From: Ailanthus altissimus
Lineage: Eukaryota; Streptophyta; Magnoliopsida; Sapindales; Simaroubaceae
Reading direction: 5' to 3'
NCBI GenBank assembly: GCA_946807835.1
Contig: OX327699.1
Location: 26,648,014 to 26,712,013 of the forward strand
DNA length: 64,000 nucleotides
The notes under the pieces were generated by a model. The model saw nothing but the letters and a program-made list of their open reading frames with translations, was not told the DNA's origin and did not search any database. The position numbers were made by a program, and so were the translations under genes. This document shows, in pieces, positions 36,820 through 48,155 of the stretch (position 1 is the first letter of the stretch; each line of letters starts with the position of its first letter).

Positions 36820-37280
36820 TATAAGGAAAACCATTGGCGTCATTAGAAAGAAATTTAACAATAGAATTAGGAGAACAATCCCATCGAGTAAAATTATGAT
36901 GCCTAGGGTCCTAAGACTTAAATTGGCCAAAGCGTCTGTAACAATATTGTTCCTCCCTTAAAGTGTAAACAAATTTGACCAACATTATTCTCCCTAAAAG
37001 TGCAAACAAATCTGAAGGTCATAGAAAAAAGGCAAAGCCAACAATTCAACCAAGAGTTCCAAAGAGTCTTAAGGAGGCTAAAGAAGAGCATTAGAGAAAG
37101 TAAATAGCCACCGTTTGAGTCACACCTAATAATTAAATTTAACTAATTTCTAGAGTGAGCCTGCTCGATGGCAAAAACAATAGCCATGATTTCTTTGAAG
37201 TAAACGATACAATAGCCCAGCACCATGCTGAATCCATCAAAAACCTCATTGTTATGATTCTTGAAGATAGCACCACAAGC
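36820..37280 (-). mobile_element. LINE 3' fragment with RNase H-like domain
   Basis: The minus strand reads, with breaks, as the RNase H-like domain common at the end of plant LINE-derived ORFs: CGAIFKNHNNEVFDGF near 37275-37230, an EIMAIVFAIEQA helix near 37190-37150, then a degraded tail ending near 36850 (DALANLSL-like). It directly abuts the LOR B fragment at 37284, so it probably marks the insertion or rearrangement that removed the 5' part of that gene. Confidence 0.6.
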
Positions 37281-37283
37281 GGT

Positions 37284-37469
37284 GAATCAGCATTTAAGAT
37301 AATAGATTCAGGGCGGAGTTGTTGCAGAAGCAAGAAGAAAGCAGTCATCTTCATTCTTCAGGAGTGGTTTTAGGAGACAAAGTGTTAATATTGGTGGTGG
37401 AACCTCGAGTCGATCATTCTTTCGTTATGGCTCTTGTGACTGTATGGATTAATACATCACAGACTGTAA
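37284..37469 (+). pseudogene. LOR gene fragment B (3' end only)
   Basis: Starts abruptly in the middle of the family sequence (SAFKIIDS) and runs to the stop at 37467-37469 with at least two frame changes. These are extra bases near 37308 and a duplicated 'cttcatt' near 37350. Then GVVLGDKVLILVVEPRVDHSFVMALVT is recognisable. The first two thirds of the gene are absent. Dead. Confidence 0.85.
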
Positions 37470-38189
37470 GCTGCAGACTCCAAACTGATCACATGATGGT
37501 TGTTTCTTGAATTTTAAAACAATTTCGGATTATTTTTTTGGAATTTTAAACCCTTGTACCTGATAAATTTTGCTCAATTATAGGTAAATCTACAGCAAAA
37601 GTCATTGATCATAATGCATTACACGTGATGATCAATATGCATGATTAATCTAATATCATCTATATTCATAAAATAATATCACACATTTCAAGTTGTATTT
37701 TAAATAATAATATATTAAATAATTATTAAATAATGAAATAATATATATTTTAAAATTATTCATTACACTTAACAATTTTTTGACATATCATTTTTTAGGA
37801 TATAATTTAAAATACAAACTTAATATATATAGCATTATTCATATTCATAATATTAGTCATAGTGCTCTAAATTCGTTTCTAATTTCCATGGTAAACTGAA
37901 AAGGAGGAATCTGTAAATTAGTTATGAACCCAAGTTGTTGGGTCTCAAAGTTGCGATAGTCATGCACTTCCCAATCTGGCTGAGTAGTGAAGTGCACTTC
38001 ACCCCCATCTGGGGTTTAAGGCGTGACCCCTGTAAGTTGTCCGAAACTCGAGATTATAAAGTACATAATAAATTTTGCTCGAAAAATATCTACTTCCATG
38101 AGTAAAGAACAAAGCTCTCACAATTATTTTGAGGAGAAAACACGGCCTAACTCTACCATGCACAAATATTTATATATGCTACATAAATT
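37470..38189. other. Spacer after LOR B
   Basis: No gene supported. Continues the 3' flanking similarity of the array for about 100 bases, then unique sequence. Confidence 0.35.
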
Positions 38190-38399
38190 GTCACGATGAA
38201 CTCTTTTTCAAGTGGGATCACTTGTCAAAATTCAAATAGTGCCAAATTAAGGTGTGATTCCAGGACATTGCCCCCGCTACTTTTTGGATCCAAACTGATT
38301 GCTCTGCCCACATCTTTTATTTTGCTAAATTTTATCCATGTTTTGGTTTTGGTTTTGGTAATGACCGAAAAATAATTGAATATTTAGGCTTATCTCACT

Positions 38400-39065
38400 C
38401 ATTACCCCATGCACCACGTATTTATACTATTCAATAGTGTTCTCTAGTAGCAGGTTGGATTAAAATCAATACTAATAGAATGTCGAAGAGAAATATAGGT
38501 ATAACAACATGTGGGGCTATATTTAGGAATGAGACGTGTGATTTTCTTGGAGGTTTCAATTGCTCCTTTGGTGTGTGCATGTTCTACTATGTGAAATAAC
38601 GGTAGTGATTTATGCAATTGAGCAAGCTTTAATTAAAGGCTGGTAAAATATAATCATTGAAAGTGACTTTATGTTAATAGTACGTCTTCTTTTCAATAAA
38701 TCTCTCCAACCCCTTGGCAACTTTATACTCAATAGATTAACTGCAATCATATTTGTTTGCAAATATCTTTTTTCTATTGACACACTTTTTGTGAATCTAA
38801 TATTATAGATGATAAATTAGTCAATTTATGAGTACGTTATAATAGTTTTACTTAGTGGAGTGAAGCCCCTCTTGAAATTCTGGATCAGTTATTTAAAGAT
38901 GCTAATGGATTTAATTCTTATCACTTTGTTTAAGTTGTCATGATTATTTGCTTATGTTGTGAATTTTCTCTTTCGAAGGGTAAAGTTTATGTACCCCTAA
39001 CTAGGTGTCATTGATTCTTTTTAATATTATTGCATCACCTTGTCTTAACGAGGTTTATTTAAGAA
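38400..39065 (+). mobile_element. LINE 3' fragment with RNase H-like domain
   Basis: Plus-strand reading, with stops, begins W-I-K-I-N-T at 38456, continues CGAIFRNETCDFLGGFN (38510-38560), and decays into an RNase H-like tail to about 38960. The following AT-rich stretch to 39065 would be the LINE 3' end. Orientation is opposite to the copy at 36820-37280. 5' truncation is typical of LINE insertions. Confidence 0.65.
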
Positions 39066-39079
39066 AAAGTGTGAAATTT

Positions 39080-39082
<3 letters not shown>

Positions 39083-39112
<30 letters not shown>
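39083..39112. repeat. (AT)n microsatellite
   Basis: An uninterrupted AT dinucleotide run of about 30 bases, between the LINE fragment and the right part of the type 1 block. Confidence 0.9.
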
Positions 39113-39115
<3 letters not shown>

Positions 39116-40029
39116 GTGAGAGAAGATACATAAAGTGCTGAGATTTTTGTACTTATATATGAAATACAGAAACCAAGTAATGCTTCATATGAACTAATAT
39201 AAAGCGTCTACTCACATACATATCTTCATTTATATATTGGATATTTGCTGAGAGTTTCAAACTGAGTAAGATATTGGGATTCTTGCATCATGTTAGAAGA
39301 GAGACGAGTACAAGCACACATAAATTATTAATTATAAGTTCGTTCCTCTATCTTTTCCAAGAGTTCCTTGTTACATGTTTTTTCAATCCATGGCAGCCAA
39401 TAAGTTTGGTATCAGATCCCTGGCAAAGTCCCCCACCTTCTGGGACAAGTAACGATAACAAGTTGAAGGGTTTTGCTCTTTAGTTGTGGACAATATTACC
39501 CAGAACCCTAAAAAAGGAGGACTACTAAAGGAATGTTTATTTTGACAATTGACAGAATTTTTTATAACGTGAATTTGGTCTATTTCGCTTGCTTACTACT
39601 AATTAGAATTTCTTTAATATTAATATCGAATTTTCATTTATTAATTAAAAATGTTGAGTTGAATAATTTGGATAGCAAATTTAAATCTGCACAATGCTAC
39701 AAGTTCCAATGCTTTCAGTAGCATTTATTGTTTTTTTTGAGGAAATTTAAATCTCATGTTACCCAACTCATTTTGATATCGTTTGGATGATACCTCTCTT
39801 TATATGGTAATTGTTTATATATATATACACACTTAATTCTAATTTTAAAAGAGTAAAATACATAAAAGGTCATTAAAAGTAAATCATGTTGCCGTCTCAC
39901 AGATATCATCCAAATGATACTTCTCATTATATAGTACTTGTATTAACTTTTAATATACACTTAACTTTAGAAGAAATAAAACATATAAAATTAAAAAAAG
40001 AAGAAAGAATCTTAAGGTACTTTAAGCTA

Positions 40030-40271
40030 ATTGACTACGTTATTCTGACTTCGTACATCTTCTGTATAGGTATATAATGCATACCATAAACGTGGTGCAA
40101 TCTCATCTGACCTCGGTTATGCAAAAGGACTTGAAGTTTCTTCCCGTTTTCTCTCCTTCGAAAATGTACATCACTAACTATTTAAACGTTCGGTAAGGTC
40201 TCACTTTTTCTCCGACTAACTCGATTCACTCAAAGCAGTAGATCTCTCTGCATTTTCAAAGCAAACATATT
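40030..40271 (+). promoter_or_regulatory. Proximal promoter of LOR C
   Basis: Carries the array motif atgcataccataaacgtgg (40077-40095), followed by tctgacctcggttatgc, and a TATA-like TATTTAAA at about 40178. It is nearly identical in order to the LOR A promoter, although the gene it served is destroyed. Confidence 0.65.
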
Positions 40272-40384
40272 GGCCAAGGTTCATCCTCTCTATTAGAAGA
40301 TTGGGTTAAGGTCCAAACATTTAATTTAAAAAATTAGTTTAATAGGCTCCTTATAAAATTTATTATCTTTTAACTCTAAACCAA

Positions 40385-40526
40385 GGACAATTTAATAACT
40401 TCTTTCGAACGAAACTTTGTCTTATAAGAAATAAACATTGGCCCTTTCATTCAATACATTTAGTTTTTTATCGAATGAAACCTTCACTAGTAAGGGAGCA
40501 ACACCAATCCTTTCATTTAACATATT
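40385..40526. repeat. Degenerate tandem repeat, left part
   Basis: Two copies of a roughly 100-base motif (cgaa-tgaaacctc..ct.gtaagggagcaacac..cctttcattcaacatatt) that recurs many times at 46290-46910. The left part is interrupted by the reverse LTR starting at 40527. Confidence 0.7.
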
Positions 40527-43500
40527 TGTTGGAGGAATTGTCATTCTCTCTGTAAGATTAGGTTAAAGTAAAGAACTCTAACTAAGTTCAACCTTGAACC
40601 CTAACCTCTTTGCATAGTAAAATAATCTGAATATCAAACAAAAATAGCAAAAACTCAAAGTAGATAATAAAGAGTACAACATAATCACTTACGTGGTTCG
40701 GCCAAATTATCTATATCCACGGTGGATTCAAGGATTCTGGCATCTCTTATTAACTCTCTAGATAATTTATAAGGAAAATCCAATAAAGAACCCTCAAAAG
40801 GATCTAAGGTTTAGTATATCTTTACTCTTCCACAAACAATGAACACCCAAACAACAGTTCCACCCTAACGTACACAAGTACTTAGTGTCTACCTAGTTCT
40901 TCCCTCTCTTAGAGTCTTTCTTAATACCTGATTTCAATATAAAGGGTTTACAAGGTTTATATAGGGTTATTTTGTGCCTACTAACCCTAATCCTAATTGG
41001 AATGAGAGTCCACGTGTAGTAACCAGTATCCACAACCGGTGAGAATATGTATTTATATATATATATATATATATAAATATACATATTTTATTTATATGTG
41101 GGTGATACTTGATTTAGGTATTGTTATTAGTAGTGTTTGTATATGTTAAGAACATATTATTAATATTGAATTTATTTGCAAGACTTTAGATTTATTTTAG
41201 GAACCAAATTGTAATACTTTGAAAGTTTTAGGGGCTAATTCATAAATACTAAAAATTAACTTCTTAGTATAAAAATACACATTTAAAATCCTAATTCACT
41301 CATTTTGGTCGAGTTACCTCTTTTAGAATGAGAAAAAAGAGAAAGAAAGGGGAGAGAAAGAGAAGAAGAAGAAGAAAAAGAAGAAGAAAGTTAAAATTTA
41401 AGCTTTAAGATGTATATTATAACATTTTCTTAATTTCTTGGTGTTAAATTAGTTAATTCCTTTAAGTTTTGATTTCTAAAAATATGTACAATTTAGAATT
41501 TGATGTGTATTTCGTAAGATATTACTAGAATTGATGATGATCTATATAGATAGCTTGATAAATCATGATGAATTGCAGATTTTCTACTTGATAGTCTCTT
41601 GATCTAGGAATTTTATAAATTTTTGTAATTCGATTCTGGTTTTGAATTTTGAGTATATGAAATTAGATATGTTTATAATCATTTAAAACTTTAAATCGAT
41701 TGAAAATTTTCAAAAATTGAATTTGTAGTGAATTTACCAAAATGACCCTAAAATTCTAAAAATTTTCTGTGTTAATAGTATCATACAGAGACAAACAATT
41801 TTTGATCTGCTGAATGATCTTTAAAAATTACGAATTTATGTAATATGATAATTTTATATGTCTAATATGATATACTCAAAATTGAGAATTTAGATCAATG
41901 TGGTTAAATTGTTATGATTTTCTAAAGAGTGTCAGTTCATTACAGTATTTGATTAACAGATTTTTAAAGCTATAGAATAAAATAGTTTTAAAATACTTTT
42001 GGCAGTGATTTTGAAGTGAAATATTTATCATGGATTGAGATATGTGTTAAAAGTAATTATGTGGTAGTTTTATAATTTTTGAGTTAGTATATGATTTTAT
42101 AAAATTAGGAGATTTAATACTGTTCAGTAAATATCTTGATCCTGTCAGGTTAGTAGTTTGGATTCGATGGTATTTATGGAATGGATTGTGTAGAAATTAT
42201 GATATAATATTCATATATAAGAAGGATATATGAGTCAAAAATGATATATTCTGATTTTAGAGTAATTGGACATCATTTGATGTATAAGAAAATTTTATTA
42301 AGTGTAAGTGGTCAGAATGACAAGTTTTGAAAAATCAAGTAATTAGACCAAGTCGATGTGATAAGTGCAATATGTGTAATTTTGTAAGCTACTTAAAGTA
42401 TTTTGTATGAATGTTGAGGCTCATGAAAGGATTAATATCCATTGATAGGTTAAGGAGATTTAAGCCTTTTAGCTGAAAGTGCTAAGAGGTAAGTATACTA
42501 GACTTTTTACTAAATCACAATAAACATAGTAATTGTTATGTATGATTTTGTAAATGTGGTTAGGAATATGTTTTTGTTATGTCAAAGTATATTTTGATAT
42601 GAAATGTAAAGACATGTGTTTATGAATGTGAGCATAGACATACATGACATATATGTATTTTTGAAAGTGAGCTTTCAAAGTAAAATGTGTTTAACAAAGA
42701 GAGCTTTTGAAGTGTAATATGTCAATGAAAAATATTTTGTGTTTTGAGGATGCTTGAACTCACTATTAACTTAGTAGGCATTTTATGTATTTATGGAGCC
42801 TTTATGTGTGACATTTCCTTCTGAATTGGTATATGTTATGTGTTTCGTATGTAGAGAGGATCCTATTGGTACCTAAAGGAAGAGTGAGTCATCACATTCG
42901 TGTGGTGGCGTATTGGTGCATGTGAGAAGACTCACCGATAATCAGGGTAAGGGTTTGGCTTTTACCTTCGGGCATGAGCATTCTATATGTGTAATTTAAA
43001 AATCTCACTTGTACTATTCTTTTCATACGGTATGTCACATACGAGTGACATTTGGCTCATTATGTGATATGTAATATGTAAGTTTTACTAAATAGTAGTT
43101 GAGTGATGGTATTCTTATTATATATTTTGAAAGAATATGTAAGCGCGCTTACATGACATGTGATTTGATAAGATTATGATTTTGATTTATCACAACATAT
43201 CATACATATGCATTGTGTACATATATGTATTTGATATATGAAAAATTAGTATGCTTACTGAGTTTTATACTCATTATAATTTATGGTGATTTCAGGTAAA
43301 TAAGGTACATGCGTGCTTAGCGGATTTGGCAAGGTTTCTGCTGTTCCTTGGGTTCCCTAAGTTGCTAGGTTGCTGAGTGTTTCATTTGAGGACACGTGGT
43401 TTAAGATATTTGATTTGTCCCTATGGAATAAATACTTATGTATTATTTTATTGAGTGCGGTTATGAGTTGATTTTAAGTAAGAATTTGCAATGAATTTAT

Positions 43501-44197
43501 TCTGGGCTTCCGGTAACAAAGTTACTACTAGTAACGTAGTAGAGTGTTAATCTCTGAGAAAACTCTGCATATCTCCCGTTTACTAATTGCCCCAGTCATA
43601 ATTCAATTGTTATAGTTCTGAAAAATTGAAATGAATGTTTAAGTATTGTCAATAAATGTTTATGTTTATATTCTAGGTCATGGGTTGATTTTAATGTTGA
43701 ACTTACTAGCAACTTGCTAAGGATTCCTATATTGAGTTAAAGTTTGAAATTTTAAGCAATATTATTTATAAGTGCACATTATTGAATGAATGTAAGTTAT
43801 GTCGTGTGTCAGATCTTTTGGGTCTGGGGCGTGACACCACATGTTTTGAAAGTTCAAAAATTTACAAAACTTAAAAATCCAAATTAAAGACTAAATTTGT
43901 CTGCTTTGGCACCACAGCGCTGAGGACCTTACACCGCGATGCTAAGCATGTTGCGTTTAGCGCCGTGGTGCTGACTTATTGATCTAGGTACTACAACGCT
44001 CAGTCTTGTTATCAGTTTTGAGCTTTTTCTCTCTTCCTTCGTGTCTTCAAGTTCTTTTTCGCTTCTTTCTTCGTGTTTCACATGTCCTAGATTTTTTTAT
44101 GCCACCCCACAAGTTCTTGACTTCTTGTGACTCTCCTCTTTGATATTCTTCACAATTCTTGCCTAAAAACTATTATTGAATCACCAAATCTTCAATA
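40527..44197 (-). mobile_element. Copia-like LTR, copy 1 (reverse, split)
   Basis: The reverse complement of this interval, after removing the 41015-43841 insertion, aligns with the LTRs at 48156 and 55784. Shared parts are the ...CAACA end at 40527, the U5 with ggccgaaccacgtaa (near 40684), the TATA region (ctatataaac, near 40955), the GC-rich palindrome zone (43910-43975), and the U3 start ttcaata at 44197. It has no coding part and no clear target duplication. Confidence 0.7.
41015..43836 (+). mobile_element. Solo LTR (gypsy-like), nested
   Basis: Starts TGTAG and ends GGGGCGTGACA (TG...CA). It is flanked by CCACG (41010-41014) and CCACA (43837-43841), a 5-bp target duplication with one change. 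The sequence that it interrupts (the reverse copia-like LTR) continues correctly across the junction. At 2822 bases it is a long LTR with no internal region, so it is read as a solo LTR left by recombination. It contains an AT microsatellite (41054-41075) and a purine-rich tract (41328-41391). The 'ggggcgtgaca' end is common in plant Ty3/gypsy LTRs; the superfamily is inference. Confidence 0.65.
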
Positions 44198-44655
44198 AAC
44201 CCTTCATTGATTCAAAATCTCCAAATAAGAAGGCTTCTGGATCTAATCCATAATAATATTCTATCACCTAGAGTTGAGTCAAGTTAAGTCTCTACTAAGA
44301 CTTAACTTTTCTCGGGCTTGTGACTTTGGTCTCTAAAGGCATTTGTGCACCTTACATAGGGTATTGATGCATTACACTCATTTTTTATCCTCATCACCTC
44401 GGTAAGCACAGTTTGGATGTCGCCTAATAGTCTGCATTACCTCTAACACCCCGAGTTAGGTCACTTATAGTCATTCCCTTAAGTACATAGAGTACTTCAT
44501 TGTGCTTCTCATCCTCAAACCTTATAAATATTTTCTTTACCCTCAATTTTTTTTTCCCGCTCCGCTCTAATCGAATATCCCTCCTTATTGTGCTTTCTTA
44601 GAGATATCAAGTCCCTTCTTAGATTGGGAACATGCCTTACACCATGTAAGTCCCT
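44198..44655. other. Unassigned segment inside the composite insertion
   Basis: No coding sequence. It lies between the reverse copia-like LTR and the gypsy-like LTR; origin not resolved. Confidence 0.3.
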
Positions 44656-46000
44656 AGTTTTGATGTGATATTTTTATATCTTAAAATTAAGTGCAAGTAT
44701 ACACTATCATAACAAGTAATAAATGGATTTATAAAGTCGGATGTCGAACTCACATGGATAATTTTTATTTTTTACTAAGTACTAAAATTATATATTTCTT
44801 GTAATTATTCAAAAAAATAAAATCTTAATTTTGTAATAAATTTAAGTAAAATAAAAGTGCAGAAAATAAATAACACAACTTAAATAAAATAAGAAAATAG
44901 CAATATAAAGAAAGCCTATGGTTAATTACTATCCTTCAGTATGTTTTCTACAAATTAATCCTTTTAATATTTATATCCCTCAATTCTTATTATTAGTCAA
45001 GACACTAATGTATTCACAAACCTCTTCGAAGATCATACAAGTATATCTTAATTTACCAAATACCTATATTCCTATGGTACTTGGAATAACTTAAGATTTA
45101 TTAAGAATAAGTCTTATTGACCATATATGCCAATTAGGTATATTCCTATCTTAATTCGAAACTTGTATATGCAACATTGAATGTTACTTTACAATCATGC
45201 ATCAAATTATCTAGGTCTAAATACAATGATGCCTCTTTCAAGTTTATCAAAGTATTATCAATTCAATCACAATATTGATCAGATATAATGAAGCATTAAG
45301 AACAAATAATTTGAATAATGAAGAATTGAGTCCAAATAAATATTAAAAAGATCCAACAATTAAGCTCACATATTGAGTTCAAGTAATAACCCTAGAAAAT
45401 AAATTTAGCTTATGATAATAAGAGAATTATTGCTGAAATAAAATCAACATAATACAACCAAAAGCAAACCAATATAGACGTCAATTCACAGTTGGTTGAT
45501 ACGCTAAAAATTTGCCAATAATCTCTTACTTCCTTTAATTGCCCTTACTTCTCTCTCTAAAAATTGCTCTTCTTCAATGTGTTGTAGCTCTAAGAGCCAT
45601 AAGTTGTGTGTCTTTGAGGTCTAAAACGAGTGTTTTTATATAGGAATTGATTGGAGTCTTGGAGTTGTATTTCTTTTAAGATTAGAAAAATCACACTGTT
45701 CACCGCTGCCGCGATCACTGTTCATCGATGGGTGTTGTTCACACGTTACTGTTCCCCGTTACTATAGCATTTTATGTTTTATTTTGTTTTTCTTAGATTT
45801 TCATCCCCAATTGCTTCATTGACTCCAAATCTACAAAATAACAATTAAACATATAAAAAAAATTTAATATTCTTATTAAAATGAGCAATTAATCAAGTTA
45901 AGGGAGTGAAAATAATAGATATAATTTATGTTTATCAAACTCCCCCAAACTTAACCATTTGTTCGTCCTCGAACAATGAAAAATAAAATCAAAAAGAGAA
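44656..46000 (-). mobile_element. Gypsy-like LTR with adjoining polypurine tract
   Basis: On the minus strand a polypurine tract (aagtttgggggagtttga, 45938-45955) precedes a long AT-rich LTR-like segment. That segment ends near 44656 with the phrase (plus strand) gtgcaagtatacact.tcataacaagtaataaa...gtcgaactcacatggat, a well-known feature of the 3' part of many plant gypsy LTRs. Near 45955-45978 is the ttgttcg-tcctcgaacaatg segment, common just inside such elements. No polyprotein remains. Confidence 0.5.
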
Positions 46001-46289
46001 TTTTAAAAGATTATATTTGACTCTAAATGAAATGAAAATTTAAAAATAAAATAAAAATAACATGCCAAGTTAGTAAGATAATCAAAATAATTGTCTCAAA
46101 AGCTGTTTAAATAACACAAATCCTTAAGCTAGATAAATAACTATTAACAATTTTAATTATCTTCATTTAGTCATTCATTCTTCCTCAAAGATAATCACCA
46201 TGTGTATGTGTGTGCAAGCAGCAAACAATTGCTAAACCATACTTTGATTTACTTTATACTTTAGTTTGTACAGAAAAGATGATGTCTCA

Positions 46290-46925
46290 GCAATACTGGC
46301 TCTTTCGTTCAACACGCTAAGTCTATTTTTTTTAGACTTCAGATTAAATTTTTTTTTTTTTTGGACTTCAAATCTTAACCAATGTGGGATAATAACTCAA
46401 TAATTTTTCCTTGAATGAAACCTCCTCGAATAAGGGAGCAACACACCCTTTCATTAAACACACTAAGTCCATTCTTTTTTTTTTAAAAAAAAGGAAAAAA
46501 TAACTCAACAATTTTCCCTCGAATGAAATTCCCTCCAGTAGGGGAGCAACATTGGCCCTTTCTTCAATACATTGAGTCCATTTTTTTTTTATATTTTAGA
46601 TTAGAATTTTTTTTGGACTTTAGAAACTTTTTTTCTGGATCTCAAACGAAACTTCTTTTGTAAGAAAGCAACATCAGCCCTTTCATTTTACATACTAAGT
46701 TCATTCTTTTTTCTCAAAAATCTTTTTTTTAGGACCTCAAATGCGAACAAAACTTCCTTCGATAAGGGAGCAACACCGACCCTTTCATTTAATATACCAA
46801 GTTCATTTTTTTTTTTCAAAAACTTTTTTTTTGGGACCTCGAACGAAACCTCCTCTTGTAAAGGAGCAACATCGGCCATTTTATTTAACATATTGAGTCC
46901 ATCCCTTTATTTTTTTTAAAAAAAA
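46290..46925. repeat. Degenerate tandem repeat, right part
   Basis: About six imperfect copies of a roughly 100-120-base unit. Each has a tgaaacctcct.g.aaggagcaaca.c..ccctttcat core, a short 'aacacactaagtccatt' segment and a T-rich spacer with 'ggacttc/ggacctc'. Copies lie near 46300, 46420, 46530, 46640, 46750 and 46845. A weak 67-codon minus-strand open stretch (46688-46891) is a by-product of two units. Confidence 0.75.
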
Positions 46926-47608
46926 TATGGAACAACAACTCAACAATTCTTCTAGGACTTAAGGTCTAAACATTCAAACCAAAAGACTAGCCTATAAATT
47001 AGAGTAACTCTTCTCCTTATAAATTTTATTATCTTCCCACTCTTAACCAATGTAGAATAACAACTCAACACTCTCTGAGTAATTGCTGCCGCTTCTTCTC
47101 TTCCTCGAATTATTCACCATATGGATGAAATCCCTCGTCATGCAAGGAAATGGATGCACCGTTTTTAATGAAACTGGTGAGATTATTTATCGCATAGATA
47201 ACTATGGTAAGAAAGGCAGCAATAAAGTTTACCTAATGGATCTGCGGGGCAAATCTCTTCACGATACTCCGAAGAGAATGGTTTTTCGGAAGATGGAAGG
47301 GTTACAAAGGTGATTTTTCAAACTTGAACAAGGAGAAACCAAGATTTCAAGTAACAAAGAAGGGCCAAATTACTCTTTTGTCTAATCTTGCTGAAGCTGC
47401 TAGTTGCTATAAACTAGAAGCCTCGGCTGGTAAATCAGCATTAAAGATAATGGACTGCGTAGGAGGACAAGATGTTGCAGAGGCAAAACGAAAGCAGTCG
47501 TCTTCAGGAGTTTTATTAGGAGATGATGTGTTAACTTTGGTAGTAGAGCCTCAAGTCGAACATTCTTTCATTATGGCTCTTGTGACTGTTTATGGCTTGA
47601 TGCATTAG

Positions 47609-48155
47609 AGACTGTAAACAGCTCTCAAGAGGAGACTCTTCATTTTTTTTCCCTAACACCATCTAACCAGGGAAACCAAACCAATATTGTCATTGTACCT
47701 GACGAATTATATGTACTAATGTTTATCATCAGTCATAGTGATTACATCAAGATCAAATACTGCCATAATTATCAATGTTCTTAATTATTTGGCGTTGCTT
47801 AACAGTATTTACGAGGTTTCTAAAACAAAGATTAGGATAGGCTTGTAGAGAAGAAGAAAAAAAAATATTGCTTTTCGAGCTTTTTCTTTACCTGTTATTC
47901 CTTTTCCTTTTTTTTTAGGTGATAATTTCTTCTTCGATAGAAGTGGAGTCATTTTGCTATAAAAAGGTCATCAATTGCAAACAAAATAAGAAGTAATTCT
48001 TGAATAAAAATGTAACGCAATTTTTGGGCAATAAAGAATTGAACAGATAATGCTGACGCCCACCTCCAAATTACAACTCCTTGAATTCAAAGACAAAGAA
48101 AAGCCATCCTATTAATGAATGGAAGTTGTTTTCGTCTTTACCTCTTGAATCTAAA
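47609..48155. other. 3' region of LOR C
   Basis: Matches the LOR A downstream region (accatctaaccag.gaaac, tgttcttaattatttggc, caaagattaggctTgt) for about 300 bases, then unique AT-rich sequence. No gene. Confidence 0.5.

Larger units (their letters stand above)
38190..39540 (+). repeat. Distal upstream block type 1, upstream of LOR C
   Basis: Same block as 29690-30320. The left part (ttttcaagtgggatcacttgtcaaaatt, 38209) and the right part (aaagtgctgagatttttgtac, 39134; gctgagagtttcaaactgagtaa, 39247; ccatggcagcc, 39389) are separated by a LINE fragment that inserted between them. Confidence 0.65.
40291..47070. mobile_element. Composite LTR-type insertion in LOR C
   Basis: Begins TATTAG (TGTTAG with one change) and ends CAACA, flanked by CTCTC on both sides (40286-40290 and 47071-47075), a 5-bp target duplication typical of LTR elements. 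Its two ends share direct similarity (aaggtc.aaacatt..., ctccttataaa.tttattatctt, 40305-40380 and 46965-47045) and both carry the tandem repeat described separately. Inside are a reverse copia-like LTR, a 2.8-kb solo LTR within it, and a gypsy-like LTR end. No intact retroelement gene is present. Confidence 0.75.
40272..47608 (+). pseudogene. LOR gene C, split by a nested insertion and frameshifted
   Basis: The 5' end of the coding region survives at 40272-40290 (tggccaaggttcatcctctc, the MA-R-V-H-P start of the family with the ATG lost). The gene then breaks at a 6780-base insertion (40291-47070) and resumes at 47071 (ctctctgag...), reading FTIWMKSLVMQGNGCTVFNE from about 47110. A short deletion near 47250 (GKVLFTIL of the intact genes becomes GKSLHDTP) shifts the frame. 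The C-terminal part from NKEKPRFQVTKK (47324) to the stop at 47608 is otherwise well kept. It is closest to LOR A. The good preservation of the 3' part suggests the loss is fairly recent. Confidence 0.9.

Noticed and set aside
39083..39112. Possible structural or origin-like role of long AT runs (also 41054-41075, 60737-60758)
   Set aside because: They are ordinary microsatellites in AT-rich plant DNA with nothing else around them.
46688..46891. Minus-strand 67-codon open frame with internal repeat (EVxFEVxKKxFLxKKNEL)
   Set aside because: The protein repeat is a translation of two units of the DNA tandem repeat; T-runs give the KKK stretches.
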